This document shows, in pieces, positions 16,966 through 26,428 of a stretch of 64,000 nt of DNA. Origin of the DNA: an uncultured Bacteroidia bacterium (lineage in GTDB: Bacteria > Bacteroidota > Bacteroidia > Bacteroidales > F082); assembly GCA_902786745.1 (NCBI GenBank), contig CADADR010000008.1, forward strand, positions 62,001-126,000. Reading direction: 5' to 3'. The position numbers and the translations under genes are program-made. The notes under the pieces were generated by a model that saw only the letters and a program-made list of their open reading frames with translations, made no database searches and was not told the origin of the DNA. Numbering within the stretch: position 1 is the first letter of the stretch; each line of letters starts with the position of its first letter.

Positions 16966-19900
16966 CTACCTTTTCACCACCTTCATCACCATCACGCCTT
17001 CAGCCGTGGTGACATGCAAGAGGTACAGACCCTCAGGAAGCCTCTCCATGTCGAGCTCCACGTGGTCGCCGGCGACGTCACGGTCGTCGACCAGCATGCC
17101 GACAGCCGAATAGAGGCTGACGTGGCGCATCTCCTTGCCTTGTAGCGTCAGCAGGCCCTTGACGGGATTGGGATACACTGCGAGGCCTTGGCCTTCGTCG
17201 TTATGCTCCGGCACGGCCACACTGGGACCGAGATACACGGTGTTCGAGAAGTCGGTCTCACGGCCGTCCCAGAAGGTGGTGACGTTGTATCGCATGTTCT
17301 CCGTGGTGTTGTAGGCAGCCTCCGTCACGGTGAGTCCTTCATAACCCAACACCATCTGCTCCTCGCCTCCCTCCTCGGGACCCCAATAGAGGTTGTAGCT
17401 GAAGCTGCGGCCCTCGGCAGGGCTGGTGTAGGCACGCAACAGCCACGACACATTCTGGCCGAAGGTGGTGACGGGCTTCCACTGCGAACCCGACTTGATC
17501 AGGCAGCTGTTGGGCTCCCCGACATACTCGCAACACGGGATGGGATGGGTAGCGCCCGTGGTAGCCACACATACCCAGAGCGGCATAGAGGCATCGTAGC
17601 TGACAGCCTCGTCCAAGGGAAAACGCACCCAAGCATACGTGCCTTCCATGTCGTGTTGTTGGGTATAGATCAAGGTGCTGTTGTTGACCGTCTCACCGTT
17701 GTGTATGGTATAGGTGTAGTGCCCGGCGGAGCAGTCGAACATCTCTATATAGGTAACCGGATGCCCTTCGAAGAGCGACAGGTGTTCCGGCTCGATCTTG
17801 ATGCCCCACTTGTGGCTGTTCGTTCCAATCTGCTCAGCAAATCGGTTGTTGTCGTATGCCATCAGCCCGTTGCCCACAAACTCAGGCGCTTCCCAGGTGA
17901 GGGCGACATGACCATTGCCATCGTAGTTGCCTGCAAGGTTACGCGGCGGCTCACAATAGTAGTTCATGGCCGTGGCATAGACCACATGCTCGGGACACCA
18001 AGTGGAAAGGTCACCGCTGTTGTTTTCCACGTGATAGCCGTAGGTACCCGAACGCATGATTTGGTCGTCGAGATACGTATATCCCGTGATGTCTGACTGG
18101 CACACCCTGCTACCGCGATACACGGTGAAGCGGCTGTTCTCGGTCGGGACCGTCCAACGCAAACGGATGTCGGTGCCCTCCGACTCGGCCACGAGGTTTT
18201 GAGGCGGCATCAGGCCCAAGCCCGTGTCGGCCACGGTATAAATCGCAAGGATGCCCTCAGGGCTTTCGATATCGAAAATAGTACCTTCCCCGTTCTCGTT
18301 CTGATGGGTGGCCGTCACACGGATGCCTTGGCTCTCCGCATCGAAGCCGGCATCCCAGAAGAAGCTCACCTCGGTGTTGGCCGGGACATATAGGTCGGCC
18401 TCGGCCTTGGTGCCCTCATAGATGGTGAGGTACTGGCTCTTCATCTCAGGAAGGCTGTAGACCACTTCGAGCTCGCCGCCTTTAGTGCCATAGGGCGAGT
18501 CGCAGGTGAGGGTGACATGGATGGTCTCGTAGTTGCCCAAAATGACCCATTGCTCAGCATAGTCCGACAGCGTATCGCCGTGATAGGAAGCCACATAATA
18601 GGTATGGTAACCGTCGTCAGCATCAGTATAAGGCTGGACATAAGTGGCCTCAGTGAGATGTGTGGCCACCTCCAAGCCATCACGATAGACGTTGTAGCCA
18701 TCCACATCGGGCATGGTGTCCCACGACAGCTCCACCTGATGCGACAGGCTGTTGACATGGGCAACGAAATGCGTTGGCGCAGCGATGTGGTTCAACGGGC
18801 CATAGGTAAAGCTCATGCGGTCACCCCTCACGCTGATGTCATAGATGGCGCCTTGCCAGTCGATAGGCTCCCCATTGGTGAGGAAAAGAAACGGGTTGGT
18901 GACACGGCTGAACTCCGTTCTATTTCTCTCCTCGCAGAAATTGGCATGGTCGAGATTACCAGCCTCGTTGACGTCGCCATCGGGACGGAAGAGATAGACC
19001 TCATCGAATTGGTCTTCGCCGTTCCATCCTGCGTTGCCGTCAAAGCGGGTGTCGATACGATAGATCAACAGGCCTCCATCGGGCACATGCGAGTCAAACA
19101 AGTCGTGGTCGTTACGGTATTCGAGCAACAGCCATTGGTCGGTGTTAAGGCGGATCTTATAGGCGTTGCGGCGGTTGCCCTCCCACGACACAGCCTCCAA
19201 CTCGTAGGTGCCATAGGCATCGATCTCGGGGATGTCTTCAATCCAATTGCCATATTTATACTTGATGTAACTGCCTTGTTGTTGGGGCGGCTCTGCCGTA
19301 CCGCACATCAGGTCCCATGACCCCACGGGGTCGACGCCACCATTATAATGATAGAGGTCGGGTGCGCCCAAGGAATGGCACATCTCGTGGCACAAGGTGC
19401 TGACGTTGAAATAGCCGCCCTGCTCCAGCTGCAGGTTGAAGTCAAACACCTGAAGGTCTTTCAACGGCACATAACGGTCGTAGATGCACCAACGGTGAGG
19501 CCACAGCAACGAGGCCCACTCGCCCGGCGTGCCTTTGATGACGAACACCACATTGTCGACCAAGCCGTCGTCGTTGTAGTCGAGGTCGAGGGTGTCCGAC
19601 ACCTGGTCGGCCACATAATAGATTGCGCGTTCCAGCATCGAGAACTCACGGTCGGCCGTCTCTCCATTCTGGTATCCGATAGGATTGGTCTCAGGGTCGT
19701 ATGGCATATAGTACTCCTTGGGATAGATGTCCTCATACGACAGGATGGTCTCGCCGTCAGGGATGGGATAGAGATAGGAACGCAAGTCCAGTTGGTTATA
19801 GGAGGTGCGATGGTAAAAATTGCGCAAGGAGATGGATTCGTAGTTCGCCGCGTTGAACATCGAGTCGACAGCCGATGCCGGCGTGGTATGATAGGAGTCG

Positions 19901-20334
19901 CCTGCAAAGCGGATGAAGACCACCAAGTTGTTGTAGCGACCGTGGTTGGTCTCGCGCGTCGATCGCTGAGGTTGCTTGAGATACTGCTCGCGCTCCTGTC
20001 GACGGGCCAAATACTCCTGCTCCGAGATCAACACTTTGGGCTGCAGCCCGACAGCGGCAGGGTTGACGCTGTTTACCTTATAGGCCGAAGGAACGACTTG
20101 ACCATCAGCATCGTATGTGGCGTAATAGTAGTATCCGCCCTCCCCTTTCACGATGGTGAAGCCGTCGGCATCGTGAAGGTAGTTGTAGAACTCGTCACCG
20201 GAAGCAAAGCAATGGATGACCTCGCCATTGGGCTGGGTCAGCCTGACTTCCACGTTCTTCAAAGGAGCGGCCATGAGGCACTGCACAGAGAACAGCAGTG
20301 CGAAGAGAGCAAAAAAGAAAAACGGTCTTTTCAT
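16966..20334 (-). CDS. M6-family metalloprotease with fibronectin-like domains and T9SS sorting domain
   Basis: 1122 residues; secreted zinc metalloprotease of the immune-inhibitor-A type. A signal peptide spans residues 1-22 (cleaved after CLMA). The catalytic domain (about 130-530) carries HEMCHSLGAPDLYHY with zinc ligands His316 and His320 and catalytic Glu317, matching HExxHxxGxxD. A fibronectin-III-like domain (about 538-615, DGYNVYRDG) and further beta domains follow. The last 75 residues are a T9SS C-terminal sorting domain (LAVYPNPVKG, EGLYLLHV, KVVKR end), so the protein is exported across the outer membrane. Monocistronic, with a terminator behind it and a CAAAGATA-type minus promoter box at 20384-20377. 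Confidence 0.92.
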   Translation of the reverse strand: MKRPFFFFALFALLFSVQCLMAAPLKNVEVRLTQPNGEVIHCFASGDEFYNYLHDADGFTIVKGEGGYYYYATYDADGQVVPSAYKVNSVNPAAVGLQPKVLISEQEYLARRQEREQYLKQPQRSTRETNHGRYNNLVVFIRFAGDSYHTTPASAVDSMFNAANYESISLRNFYHRTSYNQLDLRSYLYPIPDGETILSYEDIYPKEYYMPYDPETNPIGYQNGETADREFSMLERAIYYVADQVSDTLDLDYNDDGLVDNVVFVIKGTPGEWASLLWPHRWCIYDRYVPLKDLQVFDFNLQLEQGGYFNVSTLCHEMCHSLGAPDLYHYNGGVDPVGSWDLMCGTAEPPQQQGSYIKYKYGNWIEDIPEIDAYGTYELEAVSWEGNRRNAYKIRLNTDQWLLLEYRNDHDLFDSHVPDGGLLIYRIDTRFDGNAGWNGEDQFDEVYLFRPDGDVNEAGNLDHANFCEERNRTEFSRVTNPFLFLTNGEPIDWQGAIYDISVRGDRMSFTYGPLNHIAAPTHFVAHVNSLSHQVELSWDTMPDVDGYNVYRDGLEVATHLTEATYVQPYTDADDGYHTYYVASYHGDTLSDYAEQWVILGNYETIHVTLTCDSPYGTKGGELEVVYSLPEMKSQYLTIYEGTKAEADLYVPANTEVSFFWDAGFDAESQGIRVTATHQNENGEGTIFDIESPEGILAIYTVADTGLGLMPPQNLVAESEGTDIRLRWTVPTENSRFTVYRGSRVCQSDITGYTYLDDQIMRSGTYGYHVENNSGDLSTWCPEHVVYATAMNYYCEPPRNLAGNYDGNGHVALTWEAPEFVGNGLMAYDNNRFAEQIGTNSHKWGIKIEPEHLSLFEGHPVTYIEMFDCSAGHYTYTIHNGETVNNSTLIYTQQHDMEGTYAWVRFPLDEAVSYDASMPLWVCVATTGATHPIPCCEYVGEPNSCLIKSGSQWKPVTTFGQNVSWLLRAYTSPAEGRSFSYNLYWGPEEGGEEQMVLGYEGLTVTEAAYNTTENMRYNVTTFWDGRETDFSNTVYLGPSVAVPEHNDEGQGLAVYPNPVKGLLTLQGKEMRHVSLYSAVGMLVDDRDVAGDHVELDMERLPEGLYLLHVTTAEGVMVMKVVKR

Positions 20335-20402
20335 TTGTATCTAAAACTTAAGGGATTAAACGTGATTTTGTCAGCGCAAAGATAAATCTTTTGCGAAAAA
20401 AC

Positions 20403-20433
20403 TTGACAAATATGCATTATTTTCCTAAATTTG
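20403..20433 (+). promoter_or_regulatory. Promoter of the small protein gene
   Basis: TTG (20403-20405), 20 bases, TAAATTTG (20426-20433), 31 bases before the ATG. Confidence 0.5.
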
Positions 20434-20464
20434 CATTCTTAAACTTAAAAAACTGCGACCCATT

Positions 20465-20704
20465 ATGGAAAAATTCATGGACAAACTCACCGCCAAAATC
20501 ATGGCCAACGACGGTCTGAACGAGACCGAGGCAAAAGCCAAACTCAACTTGATCTACATCAAGATGAACCAGTCCGAAATCAAGGCATTCGTTGACGAAT
20601 ACACCGAATGGCTGATGACGGAAAAGAAACTAAACTACAAGGCCATCCTGCAGACCCCCGACCGTCAGCTGCACGACATTTACGACACTGAGTTCAAGAA
20701 ATAA
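20465..20704 (+). CDS. Small conserved-looking protein of unknown function
   Basis: 79 residues, acidic-basic mixed, predicted all-helical, no membrane segment. It has its own promoter (20403-20433) and terminator (20713-20760), so it is a complete one-gene transcription unit, and its codon use is like the housekeeping genes. The family is not recognised. The pattern EAKAKLNLIYIKMNQSE suggests a short helical adaptor or DNA/protein-binding protein; that is a guess. Confidence 0.75.
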   Translation: MEKFMDKLTAKIMANDGLNETEAKAKLNLIYIKMNQSEIKAFVDEYTEWLMTEKKLNYKAILQTPDRQLHDIYDTEFKK

Positions 20705-20712
20705 CAAAAGCA

Positions 20713-20760
20713 AAAACGCCCATATATTCCAACAGGAATGACATGGGCATTTTCGTTTTT
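20713..20760 (+). terminator. Terminator of the small protein gene
   Basis: GCCCAT (20718-20723) pairs with ATGGGC (20743-20748), with inner stem ATTCC/GGAAT and a T-rich tail. The flanking A and T runs could let it work in both directions; the EcsC-like gene converges here. Confidence 0.65.
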
Positions 20761-20777
20761 TATTCGCACTGAACGTT

Positions 20778-21500
20778 TCAGTGCCTCATATCATATAACT
20801 CGTCGAGATGGCTCTTCAGCCTCCGTGCCATGGGACGGAAGGTGTAGTACGTGATGGTGGCCGAAATGGGAGCGCCCACCAAAGGCACCACCTTACCCAC
20901 ACCCTTGGCGAAACCTTCTTTGGTCATATTGATGCCAATCCACTGTGCTATCTTAATGGCATATTGCGCCATCAGCGTTTCCGAGAGTTTGATACCCGCG
21001 TTTTTTGAGACTTGGCTCATCACCTTTGTCAAAGCCTCTACAGCCAATTTGTTGCCCATCATCGCTCCCACGAAGAGCGTCATGATGTTGAGCGACTCAT
21101 CGTCGAGTTGTTTGTTGACATTGGTCAAGGCGGGCCAGCCGTATAGGTAGATGAGCTTCTGCATCAGCGAGAGGATATGGCCATAGAACTGAGTGATATC
21201 GGCCGGAATGGAGCCCGCCATCCACCAGCCTCCCGGCAAGCCCATCAACGCCGAGGTGCCGCACACCATGGTAAGATGGTATTTGATGCACTGGTTGGCC
21301 AGCTTGTCGATCTCTTTCTTGTTGAGCACTCGCAGCGGGCTGTCGTCCAAGGCCGTCATCACCTCCATCGGGGTGCAGAACTTGGAGAGCTCCTTGGTGA
21401 GGAACTCCTCACGGTTCACATGCACGAAAGGCAGCTTCAGGCTGGTCTCCAGCACCTTGTTCCACAAGGTCACGCTTTTTTCTTGGGTCTCTTCGGTCAT
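20778..21500 (-). CDS. EcsC-like family protein
   Basis: 240 residues. The block GLPGGWWMAGSIPADIT (about 85-101) followed by LMQKLIYLYGWP is the typical EcsC signature (glycine-rich membrane-associated segment, then a helix). A second hydrophobic Gly-rich segment, GVGKVVPLVGAPISA, lies near 200-214. EcsC proteins are peripheral or membrane-inserted and of unknown mechanism. It begins 45 bases after rarA ends, separated by a small GGACGCAT palindrome, and could be read from the rarA promoter. Confidence 0.7.
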   Translation of the reverse strand: MTEETQEKSVTLWNKVLETSLKLPFVHVNREEFLTKELSKFCTPMEVMTALDDSPLRVLNKKEIDKLANQCIKYHLTMVCGTSALMGLPGGWWMAGSIPADITQFYGHILSLMQKLIYLYGWPALTNVNKQLDDESLNIMTLFVGAMMGNKLAVEALTKVMSQVSKNAGIKLSETLMAQYAIKIAQWIGINMTKEGFAKGVGKVVPLVGAPISATITYYTFRPMARRLKSHLDELYDMRH

Positions 21501-21518
21501 TGTTTTTTGTTTTTTAGC

Positions 21519-21543
21519 GGACGCATGCGATGCGTCCCTACAA
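21519..21543. repeat. Short palindrome GGACGCAT-GCG-ATGCGTCC
   Basis: An 8-base stem with a 3-base loop (21519-21537) followed by CTACAA, between rarA and the EcsC-like gene. On the minus strand it starts TTGTAGGGACG, like the larger palindrome at 62689-62718 (TGTAGAGACG). It has no T run in the direction of transcription. Confidence 0.6.
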
Positions 21544-21545
21544 GG

Positions 21546-22829
21546 TTAATACCCGTATTTCTCTCTCCACTTCTCCCGCAGGTTCTTGCGCAACTCACGC
21601 TCACGGGGGTTATCTTGTGGTTCATACAAAACCGTGCCAGAAATTTCATTTGGAAAAAATTCTTGCTCCACAAAATTGCCCTGATAGGCATGGGCATACT
21701 TGTAACCATCAGCGTAGCCAAGGTCTTTCATCAATTTCGTCGGGGCGTTGCGGAGGTGCAAAGGCACGGGCAAATCACCCGTCTGACGCACCAAAGCCTG
21801 TGCCGCGTCGATGGCCGCCACGGCGGCGTTGCTCTTGGGCGATGAGGCCAGATAGGTCACCGTCTGTGCCAAGATGATACGGCTCTCCGGCCAACCGATC
21901 TTATTCACCGCATCAAAGCAGGCATTGGCCAGCAACAAAGCATTGGGATTGGCGTTGCCGATATCCTCGGATGAGAGAATCAGCATCCTTCGTGCGATGA
22001 AGAGCGGGTCCTCCCCTGCCTCGATCATGCGGGCAAGATAATACAAGGCCGCGTTGGGATCGCTGCCGCGCATCGACTTGATGAAAGCCGAGATGATGTC
22101 GTAGTGCATCTCGCCCTGCTTGTCGTATTTCACAAGGTTGCTCTGGATGCAATCGGTCGTGAAGTCGTTGGTGATGACCAACTCTTCGGCTGCCATGTCC
22201 AGATCATTCAGTGAAGTAACCACCAATTCAATGGCATTGAGCAACTTACGCCCGTCGCCACCACTGATTTGCATCAAGGCTTCGGGTTCCTTGACGGTGA
22301 TTTTCTTACCAAAATCGTATTCCAATGCCTTCACCGCCTTGTCCAAAAGGATCTGCAAGTCCTCTTTCTCAAGCGACTTGAGCACATACACCTGACAACG
22401 TGACAGCAAAGGCGAGATGACCTCAAACGAGGGATTCTCCGTCGTGGCACCAATCAAGGTGACCAGGCCACGCTCCACCGCACCGAGCAGCGAGTCCTGC
22501 TGCGACTTGCTGAAACGGTGGATTTCGTCAATAAATAAAATAGGTGCCTCGGGGGCCATGCGGGCACGGTCGATGACCTCGCGCACTTCCTTCACGCCAC
22601 TGCTGACGGCGCTCAATTGGAAGAACTGCCGCTTGACCTGCTTGGAGATGATGTAAGCCAAAGTGGTCTTGCCCACGCCTGGCGGTCCCCAGAAAATCAT
22701 GGAAGGCACACGACCGCTTTCGATGGCACGACGCAACACAGCGTTTTCACCGATGATGTGCTTCTGGCCGATATAGTCATCCAATGTGGTCGGGCGCAGG
22801 CGTTCCGCTAATGGGATAGTCGATTGCAT
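21546..22829 (-). CDS. rarA: Replication-associated recombination protein A (RarA/MgsA)
   Basis: 427 residues, the usual length. AAA+ ATPase of the clamp-loader group that acts at stalled replication forks with SSB. Walker A GPPGVGKT is at 48-55, Walker B LFIDEIHRF at about 99-107, a sensor-1 GATTENPSFEV block follows, and the C-terminal tetramerisation region has YYLARMIEAGEDP and RRMLILSSEDIG. The N-terminal PLAERLRPTTLDDYIGQ block is the family hallmark. Its TATTTTTG promoter box (22853-22846) starts directly at the stop codon of the upstream DUF4419 gene. Confidence 0.96.
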   Translation of the reverse strand: MQSTIPLAERLRPTTLDDYIGQKHIIGENAVLRRAIESGRVPSMIFWGPPGVGKTTLAYIISKQVKRQFFQLSAVSSGVKEVREVIDRARMAPEAPILFIDEIHRFSKSQQDSLLGAVERGLVTLIGATTENPSFEVISPLLSRCQVYVLKSLEKEDLQILLDKAVKALEYDFGKKITVKEPEALMQISGGDGRKLLNAIELVVTSLNDLDMAAEELVITNDFTTDCIQSNLVKYDKQGEMHYDIISAFIKSMRGSDPNAALYYLARMIEAGEDPLFIARRMLILSSEDIGNANPNALLLANACFDAVNKIGWPESRIILAQTVTYLASSPKSNAAVAAIDAAQALVRQTGDLPVPLHLRNAPTKLMKDLGYADGYKYAHAYQGNFVEQEFFPNEISGTVLYEPQDNPRERELRKNLREKWREKYGY

Positions 22830-22853
22830 TGATGAATATTTTGCGCAAAAATA

Positions 22854-24614
22854 CTACTTTTTATGCTTTTGACTTTGCTCTTTTCTAAGTCTTCCCTGCA
22901 ATGACAACATGGATGATATGAAAGAATAGTCATAACCTGTTTTAAAGACCGCCTTAGGAAGCTGCTTTTTCAACAATTCCAGCGGAGCATTTTCTGATTC
23001 ATTCAGCCGTACATAAACGGAATCTACTTGCACTTTTTCCCACGAATCCGGCATTTCGATATTCAAAGGCTCCCAATCAGGTCCAACGCGAATTGGCCTA
23101 TACTTTACATCATCTTCATGACCTATTATCGTAGCATCAAGGCACAACAATTTGATATGTTTCAGCCCTTCAATCTGCTCAAAGACATTGCCGTTTTTTA
23201 TATGAGCAACCCAACCGTCACCAGTATTGAAGTACCAAGCATTATCCAAGGTGACATCATCAAAATGTTGCAACAGATTACGCCGTTCTTCCTCGCTTAT
23301 TTTTCCCTCTACCCTCAACTGTTCAATGTTTAAATCCCAAAACCATTCGGGGAAATACGGTTTTTCCCTAAAATCGATCTCAAGTTTTCGAATGGGAAGG
23401 GTATCGAATTGGCGCAAGGCAACAGGAAGATTCTGAACAAAACGCAAGGAATAACCTTCTTCATTTTCCATTTTCAGTTTCTGGACCTCATTACCAACAT
23501 CTTTCACTCGCACCATCCAGCCCATCTTAGGCGTTAGCATATAATTCTCGTTGTTTTGTGCAAGTCCCACAAAACCCGCCCACAACTCCACAAATGTCTC
23601 CTCTCCTGTCATCATGTTGAACACTCTGGCATCCACCTTAACCATCTCATCCGGCAAACGATCTATATTGTTCAAATACAGCGTATCCAACGGCAGCCTT
23701 TTTTCATAACGATCATATGGGAAAAACTTGGCCATCCAACCATCGAGACATTCCGGGCTGCCATACGCTTTCTTGGTATGTATCCGAAACATATTCCTCC
23801 AGAACCGTTTGTTAGTTTCGCCTTTTGAAGAAGCAACAATCTGTCTCAGAACAGGTTCAAGCTCATCAATCCACCATTCCAAGTCATAATCCCTCAATTG
23901 CATCGCTTTGTCATACACACGCTGCCAGTCATCCGGGGTTCCCTCCAAAACGACATACGGGATACCACAGCCAATCATAGCCGCCGTGAACACAAAATAA
24001 TCTTTCACCGCGCTCATAAGCGTGATTTCCGAAGCGATTCTTTCGACCTGTGTCGTGGTGGAAAAATCCGCCTTGATGATTTCCGCGATATCACCTTTGG
24101 TATTCTCCGCTATCTTTATCGAAAACGAATCAACGGCCTTTTCCCAGTCAATCTGCTCGATAAACTCAACATCACAAATACAAGTCAACTCTTTTTTTCC
24201 TTCGAAATCAACCATGCGGTCGCGCAAAGCCTCGGCATTGGCATTCACATGATGAGAAAAGCCTTGGGCTATCAATACCCAAATCATATCTGGCGACAAC
24301 GTTATCGGACGATGGTGCCAATATGCCTCTCGCATACCTGAGATAAAAGAATGACTGCCAAATGTAACAAGGCTATCTGCATCAACTTTCAAAGCCAACA
24401 GGCCATAATCCACATGAATACCTTTGTGTTCTATGGCATACTTAGTCAAGCCGGCATCTTCTTCTATAAAAGTCTTGAAAATGTCTTTTGGAGATTGAAC
24501 AGGCAACAAGGAATCTGGCTTGGACAATCTCTCTATCTTGATGGTAACTTGAGCTCGCAAAGGAAAAGCGATTCCTAAAAATACCAACAACACGAACGAA
24601 ATATGTTTTTTCAT
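22854..24614 (-). CDS. DUF4419 family secreted protein
   Basis: 586 residues with a signal peptide (1-21, ending LRAQ). The region SFISGMREAYWHHRPITLSP followed by MIWVLIAQGFSHHVN (about 88-120) is the hallmark of DUF4419, a family of unknown function in bacteria and fungi. MIGCGIPYVVLEGTPDDW (about 213-230) is a second conserved block. The C-terminal part (about 350-586) is not recognised. Probably exported to the periplasm or outer membrane. It is followed directly by rarA with no spare bases, and diverges from the C69 dipeptidase gene. Confidence 0.82.
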   Translation of the reverse strand: MKKHISFVLLVFLGIAFPLRAQVTIKIERLSKPDSLLPVQSPKDIFKTFIEEDAGLTKYAIEHKGIHVDYGLLALKVDADSLVTFGSHSFISGMREAYWHHRPITLSPDMIWVLIAQGFSHHVNANAEALRDRMVDFEGKKELTCICDVEFIEQIDWEKAVDSFSIKIAENTKGDIAEIIKADFSTTTQVERIASEITLMSAVKDYFVFTAAMIGCGIPYVVLEGTPDDWQRVYDKAMQLRDYDLEWWIDELEPVLRQIVASSKGETNKRFWRNMFRIHTKKAYGSPECLDGWMAKFFPYDRYEKRLPLDTLYLNNIDRLPDEMVKVDARVFNMMTGEETFVELWAGFVGLAQNNENYMLTPKMGWMVRVKDVGNEVQKLKMENEEGYSLRFVQNLPVALRQFDTLPIRKLEIDFREKPYFPEWFWDLNIEQLRVEGKISEEERRNLLQHFDDVTLDNAWYFNTGDGWVAHIKNGNVFEQIEGLKHIKLLCLDATIIGHEDDVKYRPIRVGPDWEPLNIEMPDSWEKVQVDSVYVRLNESENAPLELLKKQLPKAVFKTGYDYSFISSMLSLQGRLRKEQSQKHKK

Positions 24615-24706
24615 CGGACTATTTTTTTTGCAAAAATAACAATTTCAAACGACTTTTTTTCATCAGGCCATAAAAATAGTATTTTTGCCACAAAAGTATT
24701 TCACCA

Positions 24707-26428
24707 ATGAAAAGCATCAAAGCCCTTCTTATTATCGCCCTGTTGGCCGCTTTCGGACAATCGCAGGCATGCACCAACTTCTTGATCACCAAAGGCGCCA
24801 GCGTAGATGGCTCCAATTTCATCAGCTATTGCGCCGACTCGCACATCCGCTATGGCGAGCTCTACTTCACCCCTGCCGCCGACTGGCCAGCGGGCAGCAT
24901 GCGTGTGTGCTACGACCGTGGCACCAACGCACCCCGTGGCAGCGTGCCCCAACCGCCCCACACCTACCAAGTGGTAGGCTATATCAATGAAAACCAAGTG
25001 GCCCTTGGCGAGACCACCTTTGGCGGTCGCGAGGAACTGATGGACCCAACGGGCATCGTCGATTACGGCAGCCTGATGTTCATCGCCTTGGAGCGCAGCA
25101 CTTCGGCTCGCGAAGCCATCAAAATCATGGCAGACTTGGTGGAAGCCTACGGATACGGCTCGGACGGCGAGTCGTTCAGCATCAGCGACGCCAACGAGGT
25201 GTGGTATATGGAAATCATGCCGAAGGGCTACACCCCACAGGTGACCAAGACTGGCGACACCATCAACGCCGACCGAGGCGCCGTGTGGGTGGCCATCCGC
25301 ATCCCTGACGGTTATGTGAGCGGTCATGCCAACGCCGCACGCATCACTACCTTCCCCTTGCGCAACGGCAAGACCTCCATCACCGACAAGGACTGGAAAA
25401 AACTATACAATGAACAAGTTGAGGTGATTTACAAGCACGACATCATCGACTTCGCCCGTCGCAAGGGATATTTCAGTGGCAAAGACAAGGACTTCGATTT
25501 CTCGGCCGCCTATGCCCCCGTTGACTTCAGCTCAGCCCGCGTGTGCGACCTCCGCGTGTGGACCATGTTCAACAAGGTCTGCGACGGCATGGACGAGTAT
25601 TGGGACTATGTCACAGGAAAGGACTTGACGCATCGTATGCCTCTTTACATCAAGCCCAACCGCAAAATCAGCCTCAGCGACATGATGGCGTTCCAACGTG
25701 ACCACTTCCAAGGCACCGAACTGGACAAGACCAAAGATGTGGGAGCAGGACCTTTCGGCTCGCCTTTCCGCTTCAACCCCTTGTATTGGGAATACGATGG
25801 CAAGCCCTACCTCAATGAACGCAGCATCGAAGTCGTTCAAACCGGTTTCTCGTTCATCGCCCAAAGCCGCTCTTGGCTGCCCAACCCCATCGGAGGCATC
25901 ATTTGGTTTGGCGTCGACGACACCAACTCTACCGTCTACACGCCTTTCTATTGCTCCATCAGCGAGGTGCCAATCGAATACCGCGTGGGCAATGGCGACA
26001 TGCTGACCTACAGCGAGAATGCCGCCTTCTGGGTCTTCAACCGCCTTGCACATTTCAAATACCTGTTCTACAACCGCGTCATCGACGACATCCAAGCCGT
26101 GCAAAACGAGTTGGAAAGCGGCTATCAAGAGCAGGTCAACTACGCCGACTCACAGGCCTTGAGCCTCTATGCGCAAGACCCGAAACAGGCCATTGCCTAC
26201 CTCACCGACTTCTCCAACCAAGCGGGGCACAACACCGTGGCCACATGGAAAGAATTAGACAACTACCTGTTAGTGAAATATTTGGACAGCAACATTAAGC
26301 AAGAGGAAAACGGCCAATTCAAGCGCAACGGCTATGGCTATCCTGCCAAGCCGAAGCAACCAGGCTATCCTGATTCTTGGAAGAAGGCCGTGATTGAAGA
26401 GACGGGGGATCAGTTCAGAAGGCCATAA
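24707..26428 (+). CDS. Secreted dipeptidase, peptidase family C69
   Basis: 573 residues. N-terminal-nucleophile hydrolase related to lactobacillar PepD. The signal peptide (1-21) ends so that Cys22 of CTNFLITKGAS becomes the catalytic N-terminal residue. Blocks DGSNFISYCADSH, GETTFGGR (about 104-111) and the Ala/Asn-rich GHANAARIT (about 205-213) fit C69. The substrate is probably small peptides in the periplasm. A TATTTTTG box (24680-24687) gives a short leader. The 3' end overlaps the convergent MauE/thioredoxin-like gene by 14 bases. Confidence 0.92.
   Translation: MKSIKALLIIALLAAFGQSQACTNFLITKGASVDGSNFISYCADSHIRYGELYFTPAADWPAGSMRVCYDRGTNAPRGSVPQPPHTYQVVGYINENQVALGETTFGGREELMDPTGIVDYGSLMFIALERSTSAREAIKIMADLVEAYGYGSDGESFSISDANEVWYMEIMPKGYTPQVTKTGDTINADRGAVWVAIRIPDGYVSGHANAARITTFPLRNGKTSITDKDWKKLYNEQVEVIYKHDIIDFARRKGYFSGKDKDFDFSAAYAPVDFSSARVCDLRVWTMFNKVCDGMDEYWDYVTGKDLTHRMPLYIKPNRKISLSDMMAFQRDHFQGTELDKTKDVGAGPFGSPFRFNPLYWEYDGKPYLNERSIEVVQTGFSFIAQSRSWLPNPIGGIIWFGVDDTNSTVYTPFYCSISEVPIEYRVGNGDMLTYSENAAFWVFNRLAHFKYLFYNRVIDDIQAVQNELESGYQEQVNYADSQALSLYAQDPKQAIAYLTDFSNQAGHNTVATWKELDNYLLVKYLDSNIKQEENGQFKRNGYGYPAKPKQPGYPDSWKKAVIEETGDQFRRP

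Noticed and set aside
18517..20385. Plus-strand open frames opposite the M6 protease
   Set aside because: Shadow frames of a gene with signal peptide, zinc motif and sorting domain.
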